Below are positions 1-12,159 of a stretch of DNA of 64,000 nucleotides, piece by piece. Under the pieces are notes generated by a model that saw nothing but the letters and a program-made list of their open reading frames with translations, did not search any database and was not told where the DNA came from. Position 1 is the first letter of the stretch. Each line of letters begins with the position of its first letter. The position numbers and the translations under genes were made by a program. Source of the DNA: Lutraria lutraria (Eukaryota; Mollusca; Bivalvia; Venerida; Mactridae); assembly GCA_964023205.1 (NCBI GenBank), contig OZ026848.1, positions 2,408,501 to 2,472,500 on the forward strand, given 5' to 3'.

Positions 1-1428
1 TTTAATTGTCAAAACTATTTTTTAGTATTTCAATTGTGCCAGTTGTAAGTCACATGTCGAAGGAATGCTGAACTAATGATATAAATTAGATATAACATAG
101 TTAATTTTTGCAAATTCTTATATGTTTCTATTTCAATGTATTAAAAAATATTCATAGCAACTTCTTCTCTTGTGAACATCAATATTGTAAAATAAAACAT
201 TATATTAAGTATTGTGATGTATAAGTTTGTATTTTCACTATTTATCATAAAAAGCAACATTCAGGTATGCTGCACATTTGCTCAACTGTGTCTGTGTTTA
301 AAAAGAATATATTAATTATAAAGTATTGTTGTGACTGTACTGTTTCATGTACATTTTTTTTTATAAATCTTATTTAATGCATATTTCGTCTTAAAACTTT
401 CAACTTTCGTGAATGTGCTGTTGTACCTCCACAAAGTGCAATTAGTGACTATTGTTTGTATTAGTTTAACTAATCTTTTTAATAAACTTAACATTTGTTG
501 TTGCATAAGAATTCATTTTTAATAATAAATTTATTTTTACTTGTTATACATACTTTTCTTCTTTTCTTACATATGGCCAGGTCGAACATGTGGGAATATA
601 TTGCTTTGTACAAGTCAGTTAGTCTGAGTGTTTAATATTTGTTGTTGGGTAGGTTGAACAAATCGTTTTCCTTCAGACAACAAAACAGTTTCCTTACAAA
701 TCAAAGTAAAAGCTTGTTCACACTATACATCCACATTCTCAAAACTTATTACATGTATTTATTCTTATGTAAAATACCTTATACTTGAAACAACATGCGT
801 GGCGTCTTTGATGCTTTGCGTCAAAATTAGTCTTGTTTTTATATGGAAAGTGTAAACCAGATAAGACTGAATGCTGTATTCTCATTGGAACTATTTGGGA
901 AGAACTTCTTATCGGTTGTGATAGCGGAAACCAGTTTTTAGAATTTGATACTGTGAGGTTAAAAAAACTGATAGTAATCAAGAACAAGGCTGCAAGCAAC
1001 CCTGTTCAAAATTGATCTGATCCAAGTTATTGACTTGGCGATTCGAATTATTAGGTGATTATGCATGTAGAGAAATTGGCTAAAATGTGCTTGTATAGTT
1101 AAAGCATATAAACTTTTCAGTTTTCATGATGCGTCACTTAAATATATCATTTGCTGTGTGTATATAAAGACAAATAATTTGTGGTGCTCAAGGATACAGA
1201 TCTTAGATAAGATTTTTATAGATATATTTGTCCTTCAAATTAAAGGTAAATTTGTATTCAATGTAAATGATCTATGTTGAATTGTCAGTGATCTCTGTAC
1301 TGTAGCTTGAAGCATGACGTTTTAACCACAGTGCATGGAGTCTGGAAGCATCTAAGCCTATAGAACCAACTGGTAACATAATTATTTGATGATAAAAAAT
1401 GTGCTTGTATATACATATATATATATAT
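1..1428. other. AT-rich DNA without a recognisable gene
   Basis: The only open frames are under 90 codons, overlap on opposite strands and match no family I know. I see no clear repeat structure apart from a short AT run at the right edge, where the next element inserted. Confidence 0.6.
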
Positions 1429-2600
1429 TAGGGATGTCAATTCGTCAAGATTTTACTAATCGGTTAATCGTTCGTTCATACGAACGATTAATCGATTAAC
1501 CGTATGTTAATTGTACGAAGTGCTTATAACATGAATTGTCACAAGTTTCCGCGACACTGACGTATCACACGAAATGCGATAATGTATATATTCATCAATA
1601 TATATTTACCACTGAATGTGATGCGTGTATGTACTTATCAATTTTCTGTTTATATATATCAATGATCAATTACAAATAACATAATGGCAACTAATAGTAA
1701 TTTTGTTTACAAAAAAGTAGATTACGGCATACCGGTACTTGTTTCATACCCAATTTGGTCAGGTTATAATTGGAACATTGGGCGGAGCTTACAACAACGA
1801 TCATTTGATTGGTTGATTGGTGTAATGCTGAATTTAATTGTGATTCCAATCGATGTATTTAAGTATTTCACACTTAGTGCAATTGAGTATCAAATGTCAA
1901 CACGTTCTCATAATTATCAGCGGCTATGTTTGATGCAAAGATGCAAAATTCAATCATACCAGTGTCTTTACTCAGAGATAATTAATAAAGAACAAGGTTG
2001 TCAGTTTATATCAATAAAGATGCAAAAGACGAAAAAAGTGATATTTTTCGACGATTTTATAAGCATGTCTTAGTAATACGTAACACACAACATACGTGTA
2101 TACATAGTATAACATACATGCATTACCGCAAAGGTTAAATTTTACATTTTTTCATCCAGACAGACGCTTTTTTCTAATATAGTATAACATATCATACTTT
2201 TTGTACATGATAACTTGCGATACAATTATCAAATTGTTAGGAAGTCCCAGATCCAGCAAGTTTACTCGTATATCCAAACATCGCTTCTCAATTAGTTAAT
2301 TACACAATCAACAATATACGTGTCAGTGTGTATAATGGTCCCAGGTCGGTGTCAATGAATTGTTAATTTGCTCAACTGTCGTATTTTTCGCACCTTTGGT
2401 CGACTGATTTATTGACAAGATAATACGCGCGTATAGACTTCAGAGTTTCAAAAATGAAAATTTCGATTTTTCTATAAGTTATTATTATATTTTACTTGCT
2501 TCTTTCTATTTTTTTCGGTTAATCGATTAATGATTTAATAACCGGTTAATCGAACAAACGAACGGTTAATCGATTAATCGATTAACCGTTTACATCCCTA
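1429..2600. mobile_element. hAT-like non-autonomous DNA transposon
   Basis: The two ends are inverted copies: TAGGGATGT at the left and ACATCCCTA at the right. Subterminal runs of GGTTAATCG/CGATTAAC lie near both ends. The element sits in an AT microsatellite, so the apparent 8-bp duplication ATATATAT on each side (1421-1428 and 2601-2608) is compatible with hAT but not proof. The inside has one 129-codon frame (1684-2073) that resembles no transposase and is probably chance. A related end occurs at 21930. The superfamily call rests on end sequence and duplication length. Confidence 0.65.
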
Positions 2601-2626
2601 ATATATATATATATATATATACATTA

Positions 2627-3167
2627 ACTCAGCAAAAAAAGAAACTTTACATTATTCATGTATTGATATTTCAATGCTCATTAAAGAAATAACCGAGGAC
2701 AGACATAGAGACATTTTAACTGTCCATCCCGTTAAAGAATTCCAAGGAAAACAACTCAGAATTACTGAACAGAAAGGGGAGTAACTGATTATGGGTATTC
2801 AAATTATCTGTTCACGGGCTGTTGACCTGTTTAATGTTGTAAACATCAATAACGTGACATATTGTTGTAAAGAAAAACAAGTTTGCTACTGAAAATGTCT
2901 AACCCTGATGAATGCAGTTTGAGTCAAACATTGATAAGTTTCAAATTACCTCCCTTTGAATTGAAATAAGACCATATTTGCTGTTGCATTTTTGGTCAAC
3001 TGTTTGCATAAACTGTTCATTTTTTTAATGAACTGTATCGGCTCTAGTCCACTGCATATCATACCACTAATTTTATCAATGCACAGGACATTTAGATGAA
3101 TACACAGTCAACTAAAGTTGTGTCAATGGAAATCTTACCTAAAATATGTAGTTTCTTTTTGTTGAGT
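2627..3167. mobile_element. Small inverted-repeat element (MITE-like)
   Basis: The left end ACTCAGCAAAAAAAGAAACT is nearly the reverse complement of the right end AGTTTCTTTTTGTTGAGT. The 541-bp interior has no coding potential. A clean target duplication is not visible. Inferred to be a non-autonomous DNA transposon, perhaps mariner-like. Confidence 0.5.
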
Positions 3168-3889
3168 ACAGTATAACCACGGTAGAGCGACATCCGGCAG
3201 AGACAGAAATAACTGCCGCTCTGCAGAGGTTTTCACTCTGCGGAGGTTCAGTAGTTTTAGACTGTCGTTCATAGACTGTTGACTGTACATTATCACAGTT
3301 TTCTTAAATTTCTGCCGTTTTGTGATTAACTCTACTCGTAACCGTGTTGCTATATAAACGTGGCGATTAATTAATTTAGACTGTTGATTAGATACAAAAA
3401 TATGTACAATTCACAAGTCTATCAACTCAACTCTCAACCTTATAAATTGAGTCCACAATATTTTTACGCACATGCCGTTAGTAACAAATTCAATCGCTTC
3501 CAAATGTAAAAATCTCTAAATTATGTCATATTGCTCACTACACAGTGTATACATGTGATCTGATCGTCCGATTAATGCTTTAACGCGCGTGTACGTAGAT
3601 TTGATTTCTTCTACTGATTGATTGATAAGCGTGTTTTGATATTTCATTTATTGTGATGTATTGCAATACAGTCGGCCCATTATATGGCAATATGTATTGC
3701 AATACAAACAAGTAATGAAAAACGTAATAAAACTAAAGCCACTGTTAACTCGTTAGTGTTAACCCATTGCTACATAGAGATAGTGTAACCAGTACAAGGC
3801 TTATCAGTATAAATAGGTGAACTATCGTTTTACACACTGTACCAAGTTTATTGGAAAACTGCAAATAATCAATGACTTATTGATCAGTT
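3168..3889. other. Noncoding DNA with a possible truncated MITE end
   Basis: TACAGTATAACCACGG at 3168 resembles the outer end of the CAGT-type MITEs seen at 44.3, 49.05 and 49.6 kb. It is followed by a GC-richer stretch with CTCTGCAGAGG/CTCTGCGGAGG repeats. I cannot find a matching right end, so the copy may be truncated. The remainder is AT-rich with no gene. Confidence 0.4.
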
Positions 3890-4140
3890 TTTGTTCGTTT
3901 GTTTGTTTATATCGAGTTTTACGCCCCTTTTCAACAGTCAGAGTCATATGAAACAGACAATTCACCTAATCATCTTTGCAGGGAAGAGCTAGTACTCCCA
4001 TCGTCCGTAAGCAACTGCCTACTTTCTCACATAAATTTAGAGACATGGTCGATATCAGGGCTCTAACCCAAGACCCTCTATCAGTGAGAGGTTACAGTGA
4101 TTTGAAGTCAGCGACCTTAACCACTCGACCATGGAGGTGC
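3890..4140 (-). mobile_element. tRNA-derived SINE, copy 1
   Basis: Read on the minus strand, the 5' part looks like a decayed class II tRNA (Leu/Ser-like). It has an A-box region TGGTCGAGTGGTTAAGG (complement of 4117-4133) and a B-box-like GGGTTAGAGCC (complement of 4058-4068). A unique body follows, then a tail with GACTGTTGAAAAGGGGCG, GTAAAACTCG and short A-rich CAAA repeats. The 3' domain matches that of the SINE at 17772-18070 although the tRNA heads differ. RNA polymerase III transcription and LINE-assisted retroposition are known for such elements; none is shown here. Confidence 0.7.
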
Positions 4141-6060
4141 GTCTTTGATGATCAGAGAGATGAATCGATCTTTGATGGTACAAAACACTAAACATTATGT
4201 CTGCATTCATTTAATTCAATGCATTATGTGCTCAAACATTAAAGAAAATATCGAGTGACATGGATGTTGTACCGCGATACGTATCGGTGTGACGCTGTAT
4301 CGCAATACACAGGTATACCAGTATATTGTTGCACAAACTACTTCTGCACAGAGTCAACCTTCATTTGGGTATGGACTTTTTCAAGATACGTTTGTGTCAT
4401 TGTGATATCAAGCCGAGAGGCTAGATTGCACAAAGCATTTTCGAGGACTGAGTTGTGATTCTGGTACCCACATCCATTGGTGTATAGTATGAACTGTGTT
4501 ATTTGGTTATCCTTTGTGACAACTGTCTCTATGTAATGTGTTATGCATGTTGCAAACAAACTTTCAGGTCACTCTCCTTTCCAGCCAAAAATAACATGAC
4601 ACATATTTGTTGACTAAATCATAAAATGTGAAGTTGTGACACGTAAGCTTATAGTCTTAAAGTATAGTGCACTTGCTTGCAATTTTGGAGATATACAATT
4701 AATTAAACAGCATGGGATAAAACATGTATAAATAATGAATCAATAAATATTATTGATATTAGACGCTGTATTTTGTAGCACTTCCAAACAGTCGTATCTC
4801 AAATTATCCAAATAGATACTAATTTTAAGGTATGAAAAAATGTCTTTGTGTCAAATTGTCATAACTTACTATTGACAGAATAAAATACACTTACTTAAAA
4901 TTTTGATTCCTTAGAATTCCTTAGAATTTCGAATGCATTTTATCTGCTATTTAGTTTTGTCAATGTTATTTGAAAACTTACCATCATAAATTGACTATAA
5001 CTATTTTTCAATTATTTTCTGTGAATTGAAAGCCACATGATATAAAATATATAAGATAAATATTTGAAATAAGTGGCAAAGATATAACATGTTTAAATAA
5101 AACAGATTTTATCTCATTAAATGAAGATTCCAATGACTTGTTGATAGTAAAACTGTCGCTGACCATTTTGTTGCGATTTTGTTTCGAGATACAATATTTT
5201 GAACCGTTGCTCCATAAACCAACTAGAGTTACGTCATTTCATCACATGACTGTACATAAGGGAATTAATGGCCTAGAGACGCAACTTTTTGATACAAGGC
5301 GGGAAACAGTTAGAAAAACTTTATGGAGTCAAAAAGTCATTTTCCCCAAAAAATCGACTTACGAGGTTTTGGCAGCTGCATGAGCAACGAAATTTAAAAC
5401 CAAACATAAAAGTATTGGTATTAATCCAAATTTATATGGTCTGCATTCATTTAGATCTGGAGCATCCAAAATAAGCACTAACAATAAAACTAACGAAAAA
5501 CTTTGGTAAAGACATGGGAGGTGGAAAACTGTTTCTGCTAGGGTTAGTTATGTTAAAGATTCTTTACAAGATTGCTTGTCTGTCTCTTTAAATTTAAAGA
5601 TTTAATTTCTCATTGAATTGATGTTATATTTGTTTGAAATATATCGTTCAGTGACAGGAGGACACATTCGTCATTGATATTTTATCATAGTGACAGTCTG
5701 TGTAATAAAATAATCTGATGAACGTAGTGTAAATTAATCAGATTTATTTAATGTTTATAGAACAATGAATATGATCATTGGGACTGTGGACTGAACAGTG
5801 TAATGTGATTATATCGATTAAATACATGTATGTTCAATAATATGCTAATTCATGAACACACATATACACATTTTTTACATTTATACAGTCTTCGAATAAG
5901 TGGGTTGTCCCCTGCCCGAACAGACTTTTTCCTTTTTCAATTATTTTAGGGGATAACTTAGTTTTAGAGGGTTTTTTTCACAAAGAATATAGTCAGGAAG
6001 CCTGTCACAAAAAGATAATTCAGAGACTGTTTATTCAGATGCAGGATATGTGTATCATGT
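4141..6060. other. AT-rich DNA without a recognisable gene
   Basis: Short open frames (up to 81 codons at 5138-5383) overlap each other and match no family I recognise. No repeats stand out apart from TCCTTAGAATTCCTTAGAAT near 4910. Confidence 0.55.
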
Positions 6061-8775
6061 AGAATTTGCATGGGTGAAAATGTTTGCTGTTAGTGCCCAG
6101 GTTGCGAGGTTTTTTCGAGAAAATGCTGCAGAATTTACAGGGGTGATAGTGTTTGCCATTATGTGTCCAGGTTGCGATGTTATGTTAAGGAAATGATGTT
6201 GAATTCGCATGGGTGATAGTGTTTGCTGTTATGTGCCCAGGTTGCAAGTTTTTTTCGAGAAAATGCTGCAGAATTTACAGGGGTGATAGTGTTTGCCATT
6301 ATGTGCCCAGGTTGCGATGTTATGTTAAGGAAATGATGTTGAATTCGCATGGGTGATATATATAGTGTTTGCTGTTATGTGCCCAGGTTGCGAGTTTTTT
6401 TCGAGAAAATGCTGCAGAATTCGCATGGGTGATAATGTTTGCTATTATGTGCCCAGGTTGCGATGTTATGTTAAGGAAATGATGTTGAATTCGCATGGGT
6501 GATAGTGTTTGCTATTATGTGCCCAGGTTGCGATGTTATGTTAAGGAAATGATGTTGAATTCGCATGGGTGATAATGTTTGCTATTATGTGCCCAGGTTG
6601 CGATGTTATGTTAAGGAAATGATGTTGAATTCGCATGGGTGATAGTGTTTGCTATTTTGTGCCCAGGTTGCGATGTTATGTTAAGGAAATGATCTTGAAT
6701 TCGCATGGGTGATAGTGTTTGCTATTTTGTGCCAAGGTTGCGATGTTATGTTAAGGAAATGATCTTGAATTCGCATGGGTGATAGTGTTTGCTGTTATGT
6801 GCCCAGGTTGCGATGTTATGTTAAGGAAATGATGTTGAATTCGCATGGGTGATAGTGTTTGCTGTTATGTGCCCAGGTTGCGATGTTATGTCAAGGAAAT
6901 GATGTTGAATTCGCATGGGTGATAGTGTTTGCTATTATGTGCCCAGGTTGCAAGTTTTTGTCAAGGAAATGATGTTGAATTCGCATGGGTGATAGTGTTT
7001 GCTGTTATGTGCCCAGGTTGCGATGTTATGTTAAGGAAATGATGTTGAATTCGCATGGGTGATAGCGTTTGCTGTTATGTGCCCAGGTTGCGATGTTATG
7101 TTAAGGAAATGATGTTGAATTCGCATGGGTGATAGTGTTTGCTGTTATGTGCCCAGGTTGCGATGTTATGTTAAGGAAATGATATTGAATTCGCACGGGT
7201 GATAACATTTGATGTTATGTGCCCAGGTTGCGATGTTATGTTAAGGAAATGATGTTGAATTCGCATGGGTGATAGTGTTTGCTGTTATGTGCCCAGGTTG
7301 CGATGTTATGTCAAGGAAATGATGTTGAATTCGCATGGGTGATAGTGTTTGCTGTTATGTGCCCAGGTTGCGATGTTATGTCAAGGAAATGATGTTGAAT
7401 TCGCATGGGTGATAGTGTTTGCTGTTATGTGCCCAGGTTGCGATGTTATGTCAAGGAAATGATGTTGAATTCGCATGGGTGATAGTGTTTGCTGTTATGT
7501 GCCCAGGTTGCGATGTTATGTCAAGGAAATGATGTTGAATTCGCATGGGTGATAGTGTTTGCTGTTATGTGCCCAGGTTGCGATGTTATGTCAAGGAAAT
7601 GATGTTGAATTCGCATGGGTGATAGTGTTTGCTGTTATGTGCCCAGGCTGCGATGTTATGTCAAGGAAATGATGTTGAATTCGCATGGGTGATAGCGTTT
7701 GCTGTTATGTGCCCAGGCTGCGATGTTATGTCAAGGAAATGATGTTGAATTCGCATGGGTGATAGTGTTTGCTGTTATGTGCCCAGGTTGCGATGCTATG
7801 TTAAGGAAATGATGTTGAATTCGCATGGGTGATAGTGTTTGCTATTTTGTGCCCAGGTTGCGATGTTATGTTAAGGAAATGATGTTGAATTCGCATGGGT
7901 GATAGTGTTTGCTATTTTGTGCCCAGGTTGCGATGTTATGTTAAGGAAATGATGTTGAATTCGCATGGGTGATAGTGTTTGCTGTTATGTGCCCAGGTTG
8001 CAAGTTTTTTTCAAGAAAATGCTGCAGAATTTACAGGGGTGATAGTGTTTGCCATTATGTGCCCAGGTTGCGATGTTATGTTAAGGAAATGATGTTGAAT
8101 TCGCATGGGTGATAGTGTTTGCTGTTATGTGCCCAGGTTGCAAGTTTTTTTCGAGAAAATGCTGCAGAATTTACAGGGGTGATAGTGTTTGCCATTATGT
8201 GCCCAGGTTGCGATGTTATGTTAAGGAAATGATGTTGAATTCGCATGGGTGATATATATAGTGTTTGCTGTTATGTGCCCAGGTTGCGAGTTTTTTTCGA
8301 GAAAATGCTGCAGAATTCGCATGGGTGATAATGTTTGCTATTATGTGCCCAGGTTGCGATGTTATGTTAAGGAAATGATGTTGAATTCGCATGGGTGATA
8401 GTGTTTGCTGTTATGTGCCCAGGTTGCGATGTTATGTTAAGGAAATGATGTTGAATTCGCATGGGTGATAATGTTTGCTATTATGTGCCCAGGTTGCGAT
8501 GTTATGTTAAGGAAATGATGTTGAATTCGCATGGGTGATAGTGTTTGCTATTTTGTGCCCAGGTTGCGATGTTATGTTAAGGAAATGATCTTGAATTCGC
8601 ATGGGTGATAGTGTTTGCTGTTATGTGCCCAGGTTGCAAGTTTTTTCGAGAAAATGCTGCAGAATTCGCATGGGTGATAATGTTTGCTGTTATGTGCCCA
8701 GGTTGCGATGTTATGTTAAGGAAATGATGTTGAATTTGCACGGGTGATAGTGTTTGCTGTTATGTGCCCAGGTTG
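6061..8775 (+). repeat. Satellite array, 70-bp unit, about 39 copies
   Basis: The units are head to tail with a period of exactly 70 bp. There are two unit types. Type A carries CGATGTTATGTTAAGG then TTGAATTCGCATGGGTG. Type B carries CAAGTTTTTTTCGAG or CGAGTTTTTTTCGAG, then GCTGCAGAATT. Both share GTTATGTGCCCAGGTTG. Type B units cluster near the two ends (about 6100-6420 and 7990-8670), and the middle is mostly type A, with a TCAAGG subtype at 7300-7740. A unit carrying a 6-bp TATATA insertion appears twice, at 6355 and 8251. No coding frame runs through the array. Confidence 0.95.
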
Positions 8776-10653
8776 TAAATAAATTATGATATATATAGCT
8801 ACAATATCACATTGGTGTCGATATATCAGTGAAGTTGGAAATGAAGTTGGAAATGAAGTTATGGTACAGACACAGACTTTGGAGATGTCATTTACAAATA
8901 CAGTCATGGTCGTATTGTTTGGAAACATAATTGGTAATGTTGGTTATACGTAACTAAAAATTAATCTTTGTTTTATCCTCTTTGTTTTGCCTTGAGAATT
9001 GCTGCCATGGCCAGTAGATAGACCTTACTGATTTTGAGGCCATTAGGTCAAAGGTCAAGGACACAGTGACACTTAGTGTATAAGCTTTGTCTGCTAAATA
9101 ACCATAGAAGGAATAAGTCTAGTCTTTATTTCATTGATTTGATAAATTTCATTTTTGTCTGGCCTTTAATTTTGTTGTGATTTCATATTAATTTGTTAGT
9201 AGTTATTAATGTATTAAAATATACAAAATGTAGATTCTGTGTCATGTCTGCCTTATAGTGTGGCATCAGTGTCATATGGACACATTATCTAGTTTTTGTA
9301 TATACAATTCATCCTGACCAAATTTCTCATAGACTGCTACTCTTATCAAAGTTAGTGTAATATATCAGACCATAATGTATAAAAAAAGTTCCAGTGGAAA
9401 ATGAATTTCTGCACAGCTAAAAAAATATTTTTTACTACCGGTATGTGATGTAAATATTTATTAACCTACAATATGGTCAATGCCCTACATGGTCCGTGAT
9501 TACATTTACAGTACATGAAATTATTAGTGACTGATAGTGAGTGTAATTCAAGTAGTAAGACAAAATACATTTCGGAGGCAATTATACATATTCTTTAAAA
9601 GATTTTTTTTCTTTTTTGATCTTGTTTTTGTTTTATTTAAATAAATTCATATTGCACAACATAATTATGATCATTTCACAGATCTCCTACTTCACTTGGT
9701 GTGTCAGTCGATGACCCTTCACTGAAGTTGTATCTGTCTCTGAGTCAGACAGGGAGTCTGAATCAAACATATTCTTTTTAGAATATATCAATTAAGCTTT
9801 TTGACTTCAAAAACTCGGCCTTTATGATGATAGAATTTATTTAAAACACTTTGATCATATTCAATACGACATCGTGAGCTAAGGCGCTCTTCCTATTGCG
9901 CCAGCATTACAGTCATTTATTGTGCTGGTTAAATTTATTTTATCAATATGTGATAGTCAGATTTGTTCCAAATTTCCACATCCCCTATTTGACTAAGAGG
10001 ACTGTTCTGAATAATTGTGGCATGGTTAAAAAATCATGGTCCAGCTGTAGTATATAAGAAGATTATGCTAATGTTTATTATTTTTAGTACACCAAGGGTA
10101 GAATTTTGAAAGTACATGTATCTTAGCAACTTATTTTGTGTGTTGTGCATATATATTATAGGTTTTAAAACTTAATTTTAACAGATGACTGCTGACATTG
10201 TTTCAGTTTGAATGTTAGCTAGCAATAATACTTAGATGACCAATATCTTAACTTGATCTTTTCACAGATTTAAAATTAATGAAATTACAATAAAAGGGAT
10301 TCTTTGTTTTTAAAAGATAGGCCAGTAGATGTAGTAATTTCAATATAACAGACATGACAGTACACAGGGTCGGTATACTTTGCAGGCGAATTGCATCATT
10401 CTGCAATTTACAAATAAACCTGCTATATACTTATGTTATCTATAAGTTTGTACAGTATTCTTAATTGCCTGCATTATTCGACACAATTTGCCTGCAAATT
10501 TACCTATGATGTATATCAATTTAATTCATAAATTAGATAATTAAGTGTTGTTAAAAACTGCATACTGTCTTGAAGTGATTTAAAATTAATATGATCAGTT
10601 AAAATTTCACAATTTGTAGTGAAAATTACTGTTATTTATCAATCATGAATGTA
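8776..10653. other. AT-rich DNA without a recognisable gene
   Basis: One block near 9040 (GGTCAAAGGTCAAGGACA) belongs to a dispersed repeat seen again at 17.6, 20.1, 20.4 and 23.6 kb. I see no coding region or structured RNA. Confidence 0.5.
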
Positions 10654-11335
10654 GGACAAAAGCTCTCCCGGACAAAAGCTCCCCCGTTCATTTTGATAGG
10701 GGAGGACAAAAGCTCTCCCATTGATTCAATACCCCGGACAATCGCTCTCCCATTATTTTTATTAATAAAAATGAAAACAGTTTTAAAATAATTAGTTCGA
10801 ACACTAATTTTCAAATATTAATGTTTGTTCTTCGCAACAGCCTGGAGTGATCATTTGATAATCCACTTTGTGATTCCATCATTGTTTTGTGATTTACTCT
10901 CATTATCACATTTTTACGTAGTCTATTTTGATAAATATATGGGTATGGCTTCCACAGATCAGACAGTCAATCACAGAAACTTCATCAAATACTTACATAA
11001 ATAAGTTAAAAAAATCTCAGATCGTTCAAATCATATTTTATTCAGGTCCCAGTCCGAAATAATCGTATTCGTTGCTGACACATTGATACATTTATTTGCA
11101 AAAATAACGGGAGAGCGATTGTCCGGGGTGGTAAAACAATGGGAGAGCTTTTGTCCGCCCCTATCAAAATGAACGGGGGAGCTTTTGTCCGGGGGAGCTT
11201 TTGTCCGGATACCATCAATCATATCAAAAGGTATCCGGACAAAAGCTCCCTCGTTGATTTTGATAGGGGTGGGCATTGTTTTACTTCCCCGGACAATAGC
11301 AGTCCCGGTTTTTTTTGGCACCCTGGACAAAAGCT
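10654..11335. repeat. Inverted-repeat element with a third flipped block
   Basis: The block at 10654-10753 (GGACAAAAGCTCTCCC repeated, then GGACAATCGCTCTCCC) recurs in reverse complement at 11107-11219. It recurs again in the original orientation, more diverged, at 11232-11335. A short palindrome (CCGGATACC ... GGTATCCGG, 11214-11238) joins the second and third blocks. Open frames on both strands across these blocks read the same few words (GELL, AFVR), as expected when a repeat happens to be open. The interior (10754-11106) is AT-rich. Probably a palindromic non-autonomous transposon with an extra end copy. Confidence 0.7.
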
Positions 11336-11766
11336 CAAATATATCAACTACTGACTTTAATGCCAATATTATTTTTTTCATTATTTATGTAATTACAGTT
11401 AGATACAGAATTATTGCAGTTGAAATACTTGTATAATGAATTATACTCTATACTATTGAACATACAGTTGTCTTTCTTTTACAATGATTTTATAATCTTT
11501 TACTTTGCAAATACATTGAATTAAATTGTTGTAATAAATTTATAAAACATTAAATTCTTATTTTCTAAATTAATATTTGAATGTTAAAAACTGTTTATAT
11601 AATTATATACTTACAAAAAAATCAGATGTACATCATATGATATAATATTAATATTTATCAAAATAGCATGTGTGACATTTGGAACAATAGCACATTGTTA
11701 AAATTCACACCTATTAAATCTATAGTGCCTGCAAAATCTAATACCCTTATTAGTATATATTGACTT

Positions 11767-11970
11767 CAATGTGTCATCAAAGCAAGTATATTGCAGGTAA
11801 CTTGATGGCCCCTTCTTTTTACGAATATATTTCTTTCTTTTTAGAGGAATATGTTTCCTTGACCATTAGATGATGACATAATTACCATATGACAGGTATG
11901 ACAATACGCAATGTGTCATCAAAGCAAGTATATTGCAGGTAACTTTATGACCCCTTCTTTTTACGAATAT
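11767..11970 (+). repeat. Pair of 62-bp direct repeats
   Basis: CAATGTGTCATCAAAGCAAG begins at 11767 and again at 11909. Each copy continues about 62 bp through CCCCTTCTTTTTACGAATAT with two or three mismatches, separated by about 80 bp. They lie just upstream of the first recognised exon of the integrase gene. Function unknown. Confidence 0.75.
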
Positions 11971-12159
11971 TATTGCAGTTGATTAAATTTTTCAACCAAT
12001 GAATGCTCAGATACACACCATATATATTTGTTAGAATTAAAGATGTTTCAATCATTGCAACTTTTTGCATGACAAGCTTTAAATATCTATAAGCAAGTTT
12101 TCTTAGTTTAATTTATTTAGATTTTAATTATTCAAGTGATATAAGGAGTGATAATAATC

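Noticed and set aside
1684..2073. 129-codon frame starting ATG inside the hAT-like element
   Set aside because: It resembles no transposase, has no BED or hAT dimerisation motif, and base composition is that of the noncoding surroundings.
6061..8775. Possible CRISPR-like array
   Set aside because: The whole 70-bp unit is repeated with no unique spacers, and the setting is a eukaryotic genome.
9870..9910. tRNA-like stretch (GAGCTAAGGCGCTCTTCC)
   Set aside because: It lacks a B box and a foldable acceptor stem; probably chance or a fragment of a SINE head.
11031..11436. Overlapping frames on both strands with similar GELL/AFVR words
   Set aside because: They are translations of the same inverted repeat in different directions.
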